A stretch of 56,609 nt of DNA from Acidobacteriota bacterium (lineage in GTDB: Bacteria > Acidobacteriota > Terriglobia > Bryobacterales > Bryobacteraceae): assembly GCA_023436715.1 (NCBI GenBank), contig JAEZIJ010000142.1:1-56609 (forward strand), given 5' to 3'. Shown piece by piece: positions 26,624-35,854 of the stretch (positions are counted from its first letter, which is position 1; the number at the start of each line of letters is the position of its first letter). Under the pieces are notes generated by a model. It searched no databases. It saw nothing but the letters and a program-made list of their open reading frames with translations, and was not told the origin of the DNA. The translations under genes were made by a program, and so were the position numbers.

Positions 26624-27528
26624 GGACCGTCCTCGTTACCGGCGCGAACGGTTTTATTGGCCGGCACACACTGCCACACCTTCTCGATCTAGGGTTGGTT
26701 GTGCATGCAGTCGACCGGGAACCATTCCGAACGAGTCCTAATGTTACGATGCATGCTGTCGACCTGCTTAGTTCCGATGCCGTAGCAGAGTTGATTGCCG
26801 AAGTAAGGCCGACCGATTTACTGCATTTGGCTTGGTATGTTGCGCATGGCAAGTTCTGGAACTCCTTCGATAACTTTCGATGGGTTGACGCTTCCCTTGG
26901 TCTTCTGACGGCATTCGCGAAAGCGGGGGGGCGCCGCTGGCTTGGGGTGGGCAGTTGTGCCGAATATGACTGGACGTGGTCAGGCCCTATGGACGAGCAC
27001 TCCACGCCGCTGTGTCCACGCAGTATCTATGGCGCGGCAAAGGCTGGATTGTACATGATGGCAAGGGAAGTAGCGCGCGAACTCGGCGTCAGCATGGCCT
27101 GGGCCCGGCTTTTCCATACGTACGGGCCTCACGAGCGTCCAGAGCGTTTGGCGCCTGCGGTTATTCGGGCGCTGCTGGACGACAAGCCTGCCCTCTGCTC
27201 CCATGGTGCCCAGATTCGTGATTTCATGTACGTGGACGACGTGGGACGTGCGCTCGCGACCGTACTTGGTAGCAGTCACGACGGTGCTGTAAACGTATGT
27301 TCCGCGCAACACGTAAGTGTTCGTGAGTTCGTGAACTTAGCAGCGGCTGTGGTTGGCCGGCCGGAACTGGTCCGGTTCGGGGAGTTGGCCGCATCCCCAG
27401 GAGAGCCGGATGTGCTGGTTGGGCAAGCGGGAATCCTCAACTCTCTCGGGTTTTCGCCAGCCCACCCGCTCGACAGCGGGATTCGTGCGACAGTGCAGTG
27501 GTGGATTGAGCAGAACGCTACATTATGA
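26620..27528 (+). CDS. NAD(P)-dependent extended SDR, probable CDP-4-keto-6-deoxyhexose reductase or epimerase
   Basis: 302 aa. The N-terminal Rossmann motif is VTGANGFIGRH. The active site is GVGSCAEYDW followed by SIYGAAKAGL (YxxxK), and the C-terminal half has ARLFHTYGPHE and RDFMYVDDVGRAL. In deoxysugar pathways such a protein usually reduces the C4 ketone at the last step. It overlaps both neighbours by 4 bp. Whether it is a 4-reductase or an epimerase cannot be told from the sequence. Confidence 0.85.
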   Translation: MRTVLVTGANGFIGRHTLPHLLDLGLVVHAVDREPFRTSPNVTMHAVDLLSSDAVAELIAEVRPTDLLHLAWYVAHGKFWNSFDNFRWVDASLGLLTAFAKAGGRRWLGVGSCAEYDWTWSGPMDEHSTPLCPRSIYGAAKAGLYMMAREVARELGVSMAWARLFHTYGPHERPERLAPAVIRALLDDKPALCSHGAQIRDFMYVDDVGRALATVLGSSHDGAVNVCSAQHVSVREFVNLAAAVVGRPELVRFGELAASPGEPDVLVGQAGILNSLGFSPAHPLDSGIRATVQWWIEQNATL

Positions 27529-29294
27529 CTAAGCGCATTTGGTGTTGTGCCAATAGGCTGTATCGCCAAACAACCTTGGCGGCGATCGTCGTCTTCCTGA
27601 TCCTCTCCGCGATCCAGGCTTACAAACCCCTGAATCTGGATAACGCGGACCTTCCGGTTTGGGCCGAAGCAGTCGCGCATACTGGAAAACCGATTGCATA
27701 CAGAAGCGAATTGAGGCCAACCGATGCATTCGTCTACCACACGCCACTATATTTATACGCCCTGGGAACCTGGTTCAAATTGTTTGGCGTAGGGGCATCG
27801 CAGATCCGTATGTTCGGCGCGGTATGTGCTGTCCTGCTGGGTTGGATTTGCCTTCAGTTCATACAAACACTTTTCGGAACGCAACATCACAGGCGCGTGG
27901 GAGTTTTCTTCTGGCCGCTTTTCCTGCTCAACCCGTACACCCTGCAGGTCAGTGCCATTGCCGATATCGACTCGACCATATATGGTCCTCTTCTATGTGG
28001 CTTCATGTTGGTAGTCATACGCTTGCACTGGCGCAACGGGACCCAGTGTGCCTCGGAACCGGGACTGCTTCCGTTAGCAGTGTGTGGCATCGTTCTTGCC
28101 TTCTGCTTCTGGGCCAAGCTGACCACCGCCATTCTCCTATTGCCATTCCCATTTCTTGTTCTCTTGTTTCACTCGACGTGGCCGCGGAGCATACGCGCGG
28201 GTGCCGCAGTGGTTGGACTAGGTATCGGGCTCTTCGCAATTACCTACTGGATCTGGTGCCGCTGGATGGGCGTGAGCCCGACCGAAGTACTCGGCTGGCT
28301 CTCGTCATATCCCAGCTCTGGGCAGCCAGGTTTCGCAAATCGCGTTGCAGCCCACTACGCGACATTTTCGTTCATGGCGCCATTTATCATGAAGTGGACG
28401 GGAGTAACTCCATGGATAGCCGCTATCACCGTGGGGTTCTGTTGTTTGCGTCGAGCCAAGCTACGAGACCAACCTGCTTACCTGCTTGGGCTTGTGATCT
28501 GCGTGGCGCTGTGCTCGACGGCGGCATATGCTGCAATTCGCATGACTTATGGTAATTCGCCATATAAGTATGCCTACGTGTTCTGGGGTGTCATCGCGCT
28601 GGCTCTCGCGACACTGGCCGGCAGCGGCGGGCGAGGTCTGCCGGCGCCGTGCTCCGGACAGGACGTTGATAGATCCAGGCCCGGTCCTTCAGCGGCCCTC
28701 GTGTTCACCGCCGCCGCTACTGCCGTGGTTGCATTTGTAGGGGCCTTTGCATTTATACAGGACGGGGCGATCCGAGCGTCATTTTTCTCCAAATACATGC
28801 TCGTGACAGTTGCGCCACCGGTTCTGGCAGTCGTTGTCGGAGTTGGGGCATGGCTTGCGAAGCACTTGGAAATTGCGTCGGCCGCAGTTCTGTTGATGAC
28901 GGTGGCTCAGATCGGCGCGGCGGCCGGTGTCGCCACCTTCCAGGTCCAGCAGGAGTACTCGACTACTTACAATTACGGCCAGACTGGGTTGGAGGAAACC
29001 GCTGCCTATCTACGGGCGACGTCAGATCCGAGCGACTTCATCATGTGCATGAAGGACCTCGGGCCAATGACGGGACGCAGGTACTATGAAAGCTATGGTT
29101 TCATCTACGGCGGCGAGGCGGGCGGAACCGATGCGATTCGTATTCTCAAAGACAAAACACGGTTCGCGGTCTTTACGGAGCAGATTGGAGAGGATCAACT
29201 GATAATGAACTCCACACTTCTAAGCTGGGTGCAGTCGAACTGCCGGATTGTTAAGAAGATCGGCAACTACAGAATCTACACATGCAGCCAATGA
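27525..29294 (+). CDS. GT39-like integral membrane glycosyltransferase
   Basis: 589 aa with about ten hydrophobic segments. The first extracytoplasmic loop has the acidic/aromatic pattern of GT39-type (PMT/ArnT-like) enzymes: LDNADLPVWAEA and YRSELRPTDAFVYHTPLYLY, and a second acidic loop reads AIADIDSTIYG. Such enzymes use polyprenyl-phosphate sugars on the outer face of the membrane. A dolichol-phosphate-mannose-synthase-like GT2 at 30274, which could supply the donor, supports this. The last 70 residues are a soluble tail. It is coupled to the genes on both sides (4-bp and 13-bp overlaps). Confidence 0.82.
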   Translation: MTKRIWCCANRLYRQTTLAAIVVFLILSAIQAYKPLNLDNADLPVWAEAVAHTGKPIAYRSELRPTDAFVYHTPLYLYALGTWFKLFGVGASQIRMFGAVCAVLLGWICLQFIQTLFGTQHHRRVGVFFWPLFLLNPYTLQVSAIADIDSTIYGPLLCGFMLVVIRLHWRNGTQCASEPGLLPLAVCGIVLAFCFWAKLTTAILLLPFPFLVLLFHSTWPRSIRAGAAVVGLGIGLFAITYWIWCRWMGVSPTEVLGWLSSYPSSGQPGFANRVAAHYATFSFMAPFIMKWTGVTPWIAAITVGFCCLRRAKLRDQPAYLLGLVICVALCSTAAYAAIRMTYGNSPYKYAYVFWGVIALALATLAGSGGRGLPAPCSGQDVDRSRPGPSAALVFTAAATAVVAFVGAFAFIQDGAIRASFFSKYMLVTVAPPVLAVVVGVGAWLAKHLEIASAAVLLMTVAQIGAAAGVATFQVQQEYSTTYNYGQTGLEETAAYLRATSDPSDFIMCMKDLGPMTGRRYYESYGFIYGGEAGGTDAIRILKDKTRFAVFTEQIGEDQLIMNSTLLSWVQSNCRIVKKIGNYRIYTCSQ

Positions 29295-30268
29295 TACCGG
29301 GTCCTGAACGGAGGGCGGAGCCGATTTCTTGCTCGATTTGCGGCGCCAGTGTCACTCGCGTCAGGTATGCCTGTGCTAGGGACTACATCACCTTGGAACC
29401 TTTCAGCGTCCTGCAGTGTGATTCCTGCGGCGTCGGGTTTACGTGGCCCGTTCCTCTAGACCTTGCGCCGTTCTACCCACAACAATACCGGGAATACAAC
29501 GGATACATATTGTGGGCGCTGAAAGTGCTGTACAGGTGGCGGGCTAGGCAGTGGGCGGCCCATTTCACTCAAGCGGGCAACTTGCTCGAGATTGGGTGCG
29601 GACCAGGTATTATGCTCCACGCCTTTCGCGAAATGGGCTGGGAAGTCACGGGCCTGGAGCGCTCGGACGAAGCGGCCGAGGTTGGTCGCAGGCTGCTTGG
29701 ACTCGACATCCGGAGTTGTAGTGTCGGAGACCTTCCTGAAGGGCCCAAGTACGATCTGATAATTCTCTTTCAGGTCCTCGAACACATGCCGCAGCCGATC
29801 GCGATTGTGCGCGAGTGCGCCAGACGGCTGAAACCCGGAGGACGGATCGTCCTGAGCGTCCCGGACTTTGAGAGCTGGCAAGCCCGGTTCGGCGGAACGG
29901 GTTGGATGCACCTTGACGTCCCTCGCCACTTATATCATTTTTCGTCCCGTTCGATATCCGGCTTGCTCCGCCGATGCGGTTTCGACCAGCCCTCAATAGC
30001 CTATGCGTCTTTCGAGCACGACCCCATTGGATGGGTGCAGACGGTTCTCAATCGCGTGATTTCCCCTCCCAATACGCTCCTCCGGCACCTAATGTCAATA
30101 GAAGCACCGCCTGTGCAGGTAGCTGCATCTCTCGCACTCGCGGTGTTCCTCGCAATGCCCAGCATCGGGCTGTCGTTGGCTAGTTGGATAGCACGACGAG
30201 GTTCAATCATGACAATCAGTGCTACAGCAACGTTAGAGTCGGGCAACTCAGCAGAAATCACTGGCTAA
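29282..30268 (+). CDS. SAM-dependent methyltransferase with N-terminal zinc-binding region
   Basis: 328 aa. The N-terminus has two Cys pairs (CSICG near residue 17 and CDSCG near 47), as in Methyltransf_13-type proteins. Motif I is LLEIGCGPGIMLHAF, the strand-2 residue is in TGLERSDEA, motif IV is YDLIILFQVLEHMPQP, and RLKPGGRIVLSVPDFES follows. A hydrophobic segment near 275-300 may associate it with the membrane. This architecture is common in O-antigen loci. The start overlaps the upstream gene by 13 bp. Confidence 0.85.
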   Translation: MQPMIPGPERRAEPISCSICGASVTRVRYACARDYITLEPFSVLQCDSCGVGFTWPVPLDLAPFYPQQYREYNGYILWALKVLYRWRARQWAAHFTQAGNLLEIGCGPGIMLHAFREMGWEVTGLERSDEAAEVGRRLLGLDIRSCSVGDLPEGPKYDLIILFQVLEHMPQPIAIVRECARRLKPGGRIVLSVPDFESWQARFGGTGWMHLDVPRHLYHFSSRSISGLLRRCGFDQPSIAYASFEHDPIGWVQTVLNRVISPPNTLLRHLMSIEAPPVQVAASLALAVFLAMPSIGLSLASWIARRGSIMTISATATLESGNSAEITG

Positions 30269-30273
30269 CCTTA

Positions 30274-31200
30274 ATGAAGCTCATTTCAATCATCTGTCCG
30301 GTCTACAATGAGGAAAAAACCGTCGGCCTATTTTACGACCGCATCAGGAGAGTAGTCGACCCGCTGTCAAATCGATACGCGTTCGAGTTCCTCTTCACGA
30401 ACAATCGATCGACCGACGGAACGCTTGATCAACTTCTCCGTCTTCGAGAAGCGGACAGAAGAGTTCAGGTGATCACGCTCTCGCGCAATTTTGGATACCA
30501 AGCCTCGCTGCAATCAGGGTTATCCCACGCCGTGGGTGACGCTATTGTGATTATAGACGTCGATTGTGAGGATCCGCCCGAAATGATCAGCGAGTTCGTA
30601 GCCAAGTGGGAGGAGGGTTTCGACATAGTGTATGGCATCCGCTCCGACCGGCCGGAGGCGTGGCTGCTTAAGCAGGTCAGAAATGCGTTCTATCGTGTAT
30701 TGCGCATAATGGCAGATATGGATGTCATTCTCTACATGGCCGAGTTTGCCCTGGTCGGTGCGGATGTTCGGGATTGCCTCATTGAAAACAGAAACACATT
30801 TCCTTTTTTGCGCTCGGAAATCGGATACGCAGGCTTTTCTCGTTGCGGGATCAAGTACGCGCGGCAGAAGCGAATTGCGGGGGTGACCCATTACAACCTG
30901 ATCCGGATGGCTGCATTTGCCATAGGCGGAATTTTGACATCGTCGACAATCCTGTTGCGTGCCGCCGTATATTGCTGGCCAATCTTGGTTCTGGCAAATA
31001 TCTTATTCCTTGCTTCAGGCCGGGCCGGCGGTTTCTCGAGTGCGGTAATACTCGACCTGCTATGGGTCGCGTTCCTGCTGACCGTGCATGGCCTGTACCT
31101 TGCTCGAGTGTACAAGAACGGAATCGGGCGCCCCGTATACATTATTGATAAGAAACATACGTTCTTGAATCGGCCAGCTTCTGTTGCCGCAAATGTGTAG
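30274..31200 (+). CDS. Polyprenyl-phosphate-type GT2 glycosyltransferase (DPM1/GtrB-like)
   Basis: 308 aa from the ATG at 30274, 5 nt after the upstream stop; the frame is open from 30184. The GT-A core begins LISIICPVYNEEKTV, with TNNRSTDGTLD, TLSRNFGYQASLQSGL, and the metal-binding IIDVDCEDPP. Two C-terminal hydrophobic helical regions (about 205-240 and 248-275) anchor it, as in GtrB/ArnC/DPM1-like enzymes that charge undecaprenyl phosphate with a sugar. It is the natural donor supplier for the GT39-like protein two genes upstream. Confidence 0.88.
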   Translation: MKLISIICPVYNEEKTVGLFYDRIRRVVDPLSNRYAFEFLFTNNRSTDGTLDQLLRLREADRRVQVITLSRNFGYQASLQSGLSHAVGDAIVIIDVDCEDPPEMISEFVAKWEEGFDIVYGIRSDRPEAWLLKQVRNAFYRVLRIMADMDVILYMAEFALVGADVRDCLIENRNTFPFLRSEIGYAGFSRCGIKYARQKRIAGVTHYNLIRMAAFAIGGILTSSTILLRAAVYCWPILVLANILFLASGRAGGFSSAVILDLLWVAFLLTVHGLYLARVYKNGIGRPVYIIDKKHTFLNRPASVAANV

Positions 31201-31207
31201 GAGTGGG

Positions 31208-32539
31208 TTAGCCGACTACTTCCAGTTTCGGGATGGGGATGACGAAACGGGCGCCCCAGCTGCGCGCGCACGGCAACTGGTCAATGATTTCGTCTCGTAA
31301 GTTCCACGGTAGAATGACTATGTAGTCCGGCTTGGTCTGGGCCAGCCTTTCTGGGGGTTCAATCGGGATGCGGGTCCCGGGCAAATAGAGTCCCTGCTTA
31401 TATGAACTCCGATCAACCGTATACGGAAGCAGATCACGACCGATACCGCAGTAGTTCAGCAGCGTATTTCCTTTAGCGGGCGCTCCATAACCTGCGATCG
31501 ATTTCCCCTCCCGATGCAACCCAATCAAGAATTCCCACAGGGCTAGCTTGATTCGGTTCACCCGATCGGCAAAGACGAGGTATGTAGCAAGATCGTGTAG
31601 GCCCGCTTCTCGTTCGATCGTTCGCATCCGCTGAACTGAAGCTTCGACACGATGACTGGCATCGTCAGTCCGGCAGCCGTAGACTCGAAGAGAGCCCCCA
31701 TGGGTTGTCAACTCGCGGACGTCAAAAACCCTCAGGTTGCGCTCCTGAAAAAGGCGCTCCACCACGTGCAGGGAGAGATATGAATAGTGCTCGTGGTAAA
31801 TTGTGTCGAACTGATTCTTATGAATTAGGTTGAGTACGTGTGGGAATTCGACCGTGCAGATGCCGCCCGGCCTCAGAAGCGTGTGAATTCCGGCTACAAA
31901 CGAGTGCACGTCCGGAACATGGGCAAGGACGTTGTTTGCTATGATGAGGTCGGCCTCGAATCCGCGCGCGCGGAGTTGGTCCGCCATGTGGACGTCAAAA
32001 AAACCGATTTCGGTCGGGATGCCGCGTGTGATCGCGGCACGAGCAACGTTCTCCGCGGGTTCAACGCCAAGAACAGGGATGCCGGCTTGAACGAAAAACT
32101 GAAGCAGATAGCCGTCATTGCTGGCGACCTCAACTACGTTGGAGGAGCGTTCCAGGCGCAAGCGCTGGATTACCTCCTCTGCGTACTGCCTGCAGTGTTC
32201 TATCCAGGTCGTTGAGTACGAGGAAAAGTACGCGTAGTCAGTGAAGATCTCCGTTGGTTTCCGGATTTCTTCCAACTGGACGAGCAGGCACGTGCTGCAC
32301 ACGTAGGCATGGAGAGGATAAAACAGCTCAGGCAGACGCAGTTGGTCTGCGGTCAAGAAGGAATTAGCCAGCGGCGACACGCCGAGGTCGGCGAACGTTT
32401 CGGTCAGGACCGCGTTGCAGACTCGGCAGTGCGGTTGAGGCCGCTCAGTTGTCGAACGGGCAGTTTTCACCGTAGAAATCCTGGTCAGTTCGGACTCCAT
32501 CACTTCAAATTCACAGTGTCCTGTCGCGCACGGCAGCAC
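31208..32539 (-). CDS. Sugar C-methyltransferase (TylCIII/NovU-like)
   Basis: 443 aa from a GTG at 32539; an internal ATG at 32500 is an alternative start. The three parts are those of the TylCIII family: an N-terminal zinc region (CRVCN, CSTCL, with VSPLANSF), a central SAM domain with VVEVASNDGYLLQFF in place of the usual glycine-rich loop, and a C-terminal domain with AGYGAPAKGNTLLNYCGI. The motif IYHEHYSYLS contains the catalytic His pair of this family. Members add a methyl group to C3 of NDP-4-keto-deoxysugars. It lies next to the CDP-4-keto-6-deoxyglucose genes, on the other strand and converging with them. Confidence 0.88.
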   Translation of the reverse strand: MLPCATGHCEFEVMESELTRISTVKTARSTTERPQPHCRVCNAVLTETFADLGVSPLANSFLTADQLRLPELFYPLHAYVCSTCLLVQLEEIRKPTEIFTDYAYFSSYSTTWIEHCRQYAEEVIQRLRLERSSNVVEVASNDGYLLQFFVQAGIPVLGVEPAENVARAAITRGIPTEIGFFDVHMADQLRARGFEADLIIANNVLAHVPDVHSFVAGIHTLLRPGGICTVEFPHVLNLIHKNQFDTIYHEHYSYLSLHVVERLFQERNLRVFDVRELTTHGGSLRVYGCRTDDASHRVEASVQRMRTIEREAGLHDLATYLVFADRVNRIKLALWEFLIGLHREGKSIAGYGAPAKGNTLLNYCGIGRDLLPYTVDRSSYKQGLYLPGTRIPIEPPERLAQTKPDYIVILPWNLRDEIIDQLPCARSWGARFVIPIPKLEVVG

Positions 32540-32557
32540 GCGCTTAGGCCAACTTGC

Positions 32558-32563
32558 ATTATA
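32558..32563 (-). promoter_or_regulatory. Probable -10 box of the C-methyltransferase gene
   Basis: A perfect TATAAT on the minus strand, preceded by TGTCAC, ends 18 nt before the GTG at 32539. No clear TTGACA is seen at the expected distance. Confidence 0.45.
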
Positions 32564-32599
32564 GTGTGACAGAGCGCCATCGATCCACTATCGCTATCG

Positions 32600-35500
32600 T
32601 CATGGTCCAAAGTAGCCGTTGATATCGACGATGACCTCGGCGGCATCGGATACCAACACGTTCACTGCTCCATTGTCGCCAGCCGGAACTATTGCGGCGT
32701 TCACCACGAGGCTGCCGTCCCAGGAATTTAAAGTCGATACGCCCGGCCTTGCGATGCCTGCCGGCCACGTGATGAGATACCCGAGATACCCTGCCGGAAG
32801 CACAGTGAAGTTGACCGAGTAGGCTATCGCCGACTTGGGAATGCCACAGCCGCTCGCTGGAACCGGCACCGAGCGGACGGAGCCTGCGGCAAAACTGGGC
32901 GGCCCAAACGCACCTGTTTTGCCTTGACCCATGCGTGTATCCATGACACGGCAGGGTGTCACGGGGTGGAATCCGCTGCTTTGCTCCGCTGCGGGCGGGG
33001 AGAAGTAGCCGTTTATGTCAACGAGGACGTCAGCGCGGTCAGACACGAGCACGCTCACCGCGCCTCCCACGCCAGCCGGGACAATCGCGGCATTGCTAAC
33101 GATGTTTCCCAGCCAGGCATTGAGGGTTGACACCCGGGGCGTCGCCAACCCCGTCGGCCACGTGATCAGGTGTCCAAAATACCCAGCCGGCAGAACTGTT
33201 ATGTTCAGCGAGTACGCGGCGGCCGAGGGTGGGACGCCGCACCCGCTCTCTGAAACAGGCAAGTCACGAACGGTTCCGCCGGCGGGAGTCGGAGGTCCAA
33301 ATGGACCGGACTTCCCCTGACCGGTGCGCGTGTCCATAACACGACAGGGGGTGAGTGCATGGAACACATAGCCGTCCTGGGCTGTGGCGCCGGCAAAGTA
33401 GCCATTTACGTCAATAATGATATCCGCCGTATCGGACACCTTGACGCTGACAGCCCCGTCCATGCCGGCGGGAACAATTGCGGCATTTGCTATGACCCGG
33501 CCATCATAGGAATTCAGGGTAGACACGCGAGGGACAGCGGTACCAGCGGGCCAGATGATCAGATACCCGAGGGGTCCCCTCGGCAGGACCGTTATGTTTA
33601 GGGAGTACGCTGCCGCCGTACTCGGGATTTCGCAATCACTCAAAGGTATCGGGACGTCGCGAAATGTCCCCCCAGGAATCGCGGGTGGCCCAAATGGACC
33701 GGCCTTGCCTTGATCCGCTCTAGTATCCATCACTCGGCAGGGTGTGACCGGGAAAAATCTCGAACTCGTATTTTCCGAGAACTTCGTCACAGTAGCCGCA
33801 AAGTTATTGAAGTCCACAGCTTGAAGCGGGTTCACAGCCGGAAAATCGTGCGATAGGCTCTGCCCGGATACAACTATGCTCCCGCCAGCCAGAGCGACGC
33901 CGTTCGCCGCGTCACTATCGCTCCCTCCCAGGTAGGTGCCGTAGGCTAAGGAATTGCCCGCGGTCGAGAGCCGAACCAGGAACATGTCGTAGCCGCCCCG
34001 ATTCGAGGGTTGTGCCGCACTAGTCACTGGAAAATCGGTTGATGACGTCCAGCCAACTATGTCGGCCCGCCCCAAAGCGTCCACGGCGATCCCGCTAGCT
34101 GTGTCTAGTCCGGTTCCGCCCAGGTAGGTTGAGTAGATGAGTCCAGTTCCCCACGGATTGATCTTCGTTACGAACGCGTCCGTTTCCCCACCCAAAAACG
34201 GTTTGAGCGGAGCAACGAGTGGAAAGTCGGTCGAGCTTGTTCTTCCGGCTACAAATGCCGCGCCTGTGGAATCAACAGCGATGGCGGTCGCCGTCTCGGG
34301 GAAGCCGATGGTACCTCCGCTACCCCCGAGATAGGTGCTGTACAGGACCGATCTATTGGTGATATCAATCTTTGCGACGAATGCGTCCTGGCTCCCTTTG
34401 AGGTTGGTTTGCAGTGCGCCCGCCAGGGGAAAGTCCCACGATGTGGTCCCGCCCGCAATCCAGGCCGCACCGGAACCATCGGTCGCAATCGCCGCTGCCC
34501 GGTCATCGGCTGTTCCGCCAAAATACGTCCCGAATAGCTCACTGCCAGACGGACTTAATTTGACAATGAATGCGTCGGTCAGTCCTCGAAGACTGTGTTG
34601 TACCGCTTGGAGTATCGGGAAGTCCGGCGAATTCGTTTCGCCCGCGATATACGCGTTTCCCGACGAATCCAGTGCAATCCCATTGGCTGTATCGTCGCCT
34701 GTGCCGCCCAGATAAGTGCTGTAAAGCAATTCGGTGCCCGCGGCGCTCAGCCTAGCCGCAAACCCGTCGCGCCGCCCGCGCAAAACCTGTTGGAATGCGG
34801 ATTTGATAGGGAAGTCCCTGGAGGTTGTCGACCCAACTACGTACACACTCCCGTTGCCATCAACTGCTACGCCGAATGCTCGGTCGTCTCCCGCTCCACC
34901 GAGATAGGTACAGTACACCAGATGGCCAGCCGGATCGATCTTTGCGACAAATGCATCGACGCTTCCGGCATGGCTGTGTTGAAAGCCCGCAGATGCTGGC
35001 AGATCGGGTGACTCCGTCCAACCCGCGACGTATGCGTTACCTGCCGCGTCCGCCGCCACGGCGGTGGCAGCTTCGAACCGGCTCCCTCCAAGGTGCGTAC
35101 TGTACGAAATCGACGGATCGATGACCAGTGTTCGATTCCGGTCATAGGCGTCGATCTGAAAACCGACCGAGCCGTCTTGCAGCAATTGGTATCCGCCGTT
35201 TACGGCCACCCGCGTGGTGTCTAACTGCTGATAAATCAGCGGCCTTGACTCGCGAAATGTCGCTCCGAAGCCCTCGATGACCAGTTCGCCCGAGCCATCG
35301 ATCCGAACCTTTCCACTATAGGAAATTCGAATTCTGGCCGGGTCCGCGCCGGGTTGCAGCACAAACTCCGATTTCAGGTTCGTACCGCGGCCGCGGATGA
35401 TCAGGTCAGTGCCTGTATACAGGTCCCTATATCTGATGGCCGACCACGCGGCGAACCCAACGGGGGTCCCAGCGATGTGGCTCACCCGTGCATCGCTGGG

Positions 35501-35749
35501 ATCGAGCGGTTCAGGTGAGGCTGTGTTACTGCCCGGAAACCGCATCCGGAGTGGCTTGGCGCCGGGCAATCGAAACTCCACCTCCCCGGCACGGAAGTCT
35601 GCGCTCAGATCGCCTCCGCGCAGCATCATGGTTTCGCTCGCTGGACTGCCAAAAAAGACCACCGGCAGTGATGAAGCTCGTGATGCGGACCTCCCCATCG
35701 TGGGAGCGACTGCTAACAGAATGGCAACACCGAGAAGTCTGCGCAGCAT
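32600..35749 (-). CDS. Secreted SBBP-repeat beta-propeller protein with three tandem PCRVMDTR/DINGYF domains
   Basis: 1049 aa from the ATG at 35749 (frame open to 35842), with AGAGAGAAGAA upstream and a signal peptide MLRRLLGVAILLAVAPTMG. After an N-terminal strand-rich domain (about 20-230, the region usual in SBBP proteins, ending NRTLVIDPSISYSTHLGG) come about eight repeats of the form YSTYLGGTGDDTANGIALD followed by G.AYIAG.T.S.DFP, forming a propeller. Three C-terminal copies of about 130 aa follow, each opening PCRVMDTR.GQGK and closing VDINGYF, with a conserved second Cys. The copies recur every 392-393 nt in the DNA. This is a cell-surface or secreted protein of unknown function. Homologous domains are frequent in acidobacterial exported proteins. 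Confidence 0.88.
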   Translation of the reverse strand: MLRRLLGVAILLAVAPTMGRSASRASSLPVVFFGSPASETMMLRGGDLSADFRAGEVEFRLPGAKPLRMRFPGSNTASPEPLDPSDARVSHIAGTPVGFAAWSAIRYRDLYTGTDLIIRGRGTNLKSEFVLQPGADPARIRISYSGKVRIDGSGELVIEGFGATFRESRPLIYQQLDTTRVAVNGGYQLLQDGSVGFQIDAYDRNRTLVIDPSISYSTHLGGSRFEAATAVAADAAGNAYVAGWTESPDLPASAGFQHSHAGSVDAFVAKIDPAGHLVYCTYLGGAGDDRAFGVAVDGNGSVYVVGSTTSRDFPIKSAFQQVLRGRRDGFAARLSAAGTELLYSTYLGGTGDDTANGIALDSSGNAYIAGETNSPDFPILQAVQHSLRGLTDAFIVKLSPSGSELFGTYFGGTADDRAAAIATDGSGAAWIAGGTTSWDFPLAGALQTNLKGSQDAFVAKIDITNRSVLYSTYLGGSGGTIGFPETATAIAVDSTGAAFVAGRTSSTDFPLVAPLKPFLGGETDAFVTKINPWGTGLIYSTYLGGTGLDTASGIAVDALGRADIVGWTSSTDFPVTSAAQPSNRGGYDMFLVRLSTAGNSLAYGTYLGGSDSDAANGVALAGGSIVVSGQSLSHDFPAVNPLQAVDFNNFAATVTKFSENTSSRFFPVTPCRVMDTRADQGKAGPFGPPAIPGGTFRDVPIPLSDCEIPSTAAAYSLNITVLPRGPLGYLIIWPAGTAVPRVSTLNSYDGRVIANAAIVPAGMDGAVSVKVSDTADIIIDVNGYFAGATAQDGYVFHALTPCRVMDTRTGQGKSGPFGPPTPAGGTVRDLPVSESGCGVPPSAAAYSLNITVLPAGYFGHLITWPTGLATPRVSTLNAWLGNIVSNAAIVPAGVGGAVSVLVSDRADVLVDINGYFSPPAAEQSSGFHPVTPCRVMDTRMGQGKTGAFGPPSFAAGSVRSVPVPASGCGIPKSAIAYSVNFTVLPAGYLGYLITWPAGIARPGVSTLNSWDGSLVVNAAIVPAGDNGAVNVLVSDAAEVIVDINGYFGP

Positions 35750-35854
35750 TTCTTCTCTCTGATCGGCAGCGGCGTCTATAACTTTATGTGCTCTGAGCGC
35801 AGGCAAGCAGACGCAAAAGCGAGCGTGAGGCGAGCGTTTCACGCGGGCGGGGAT

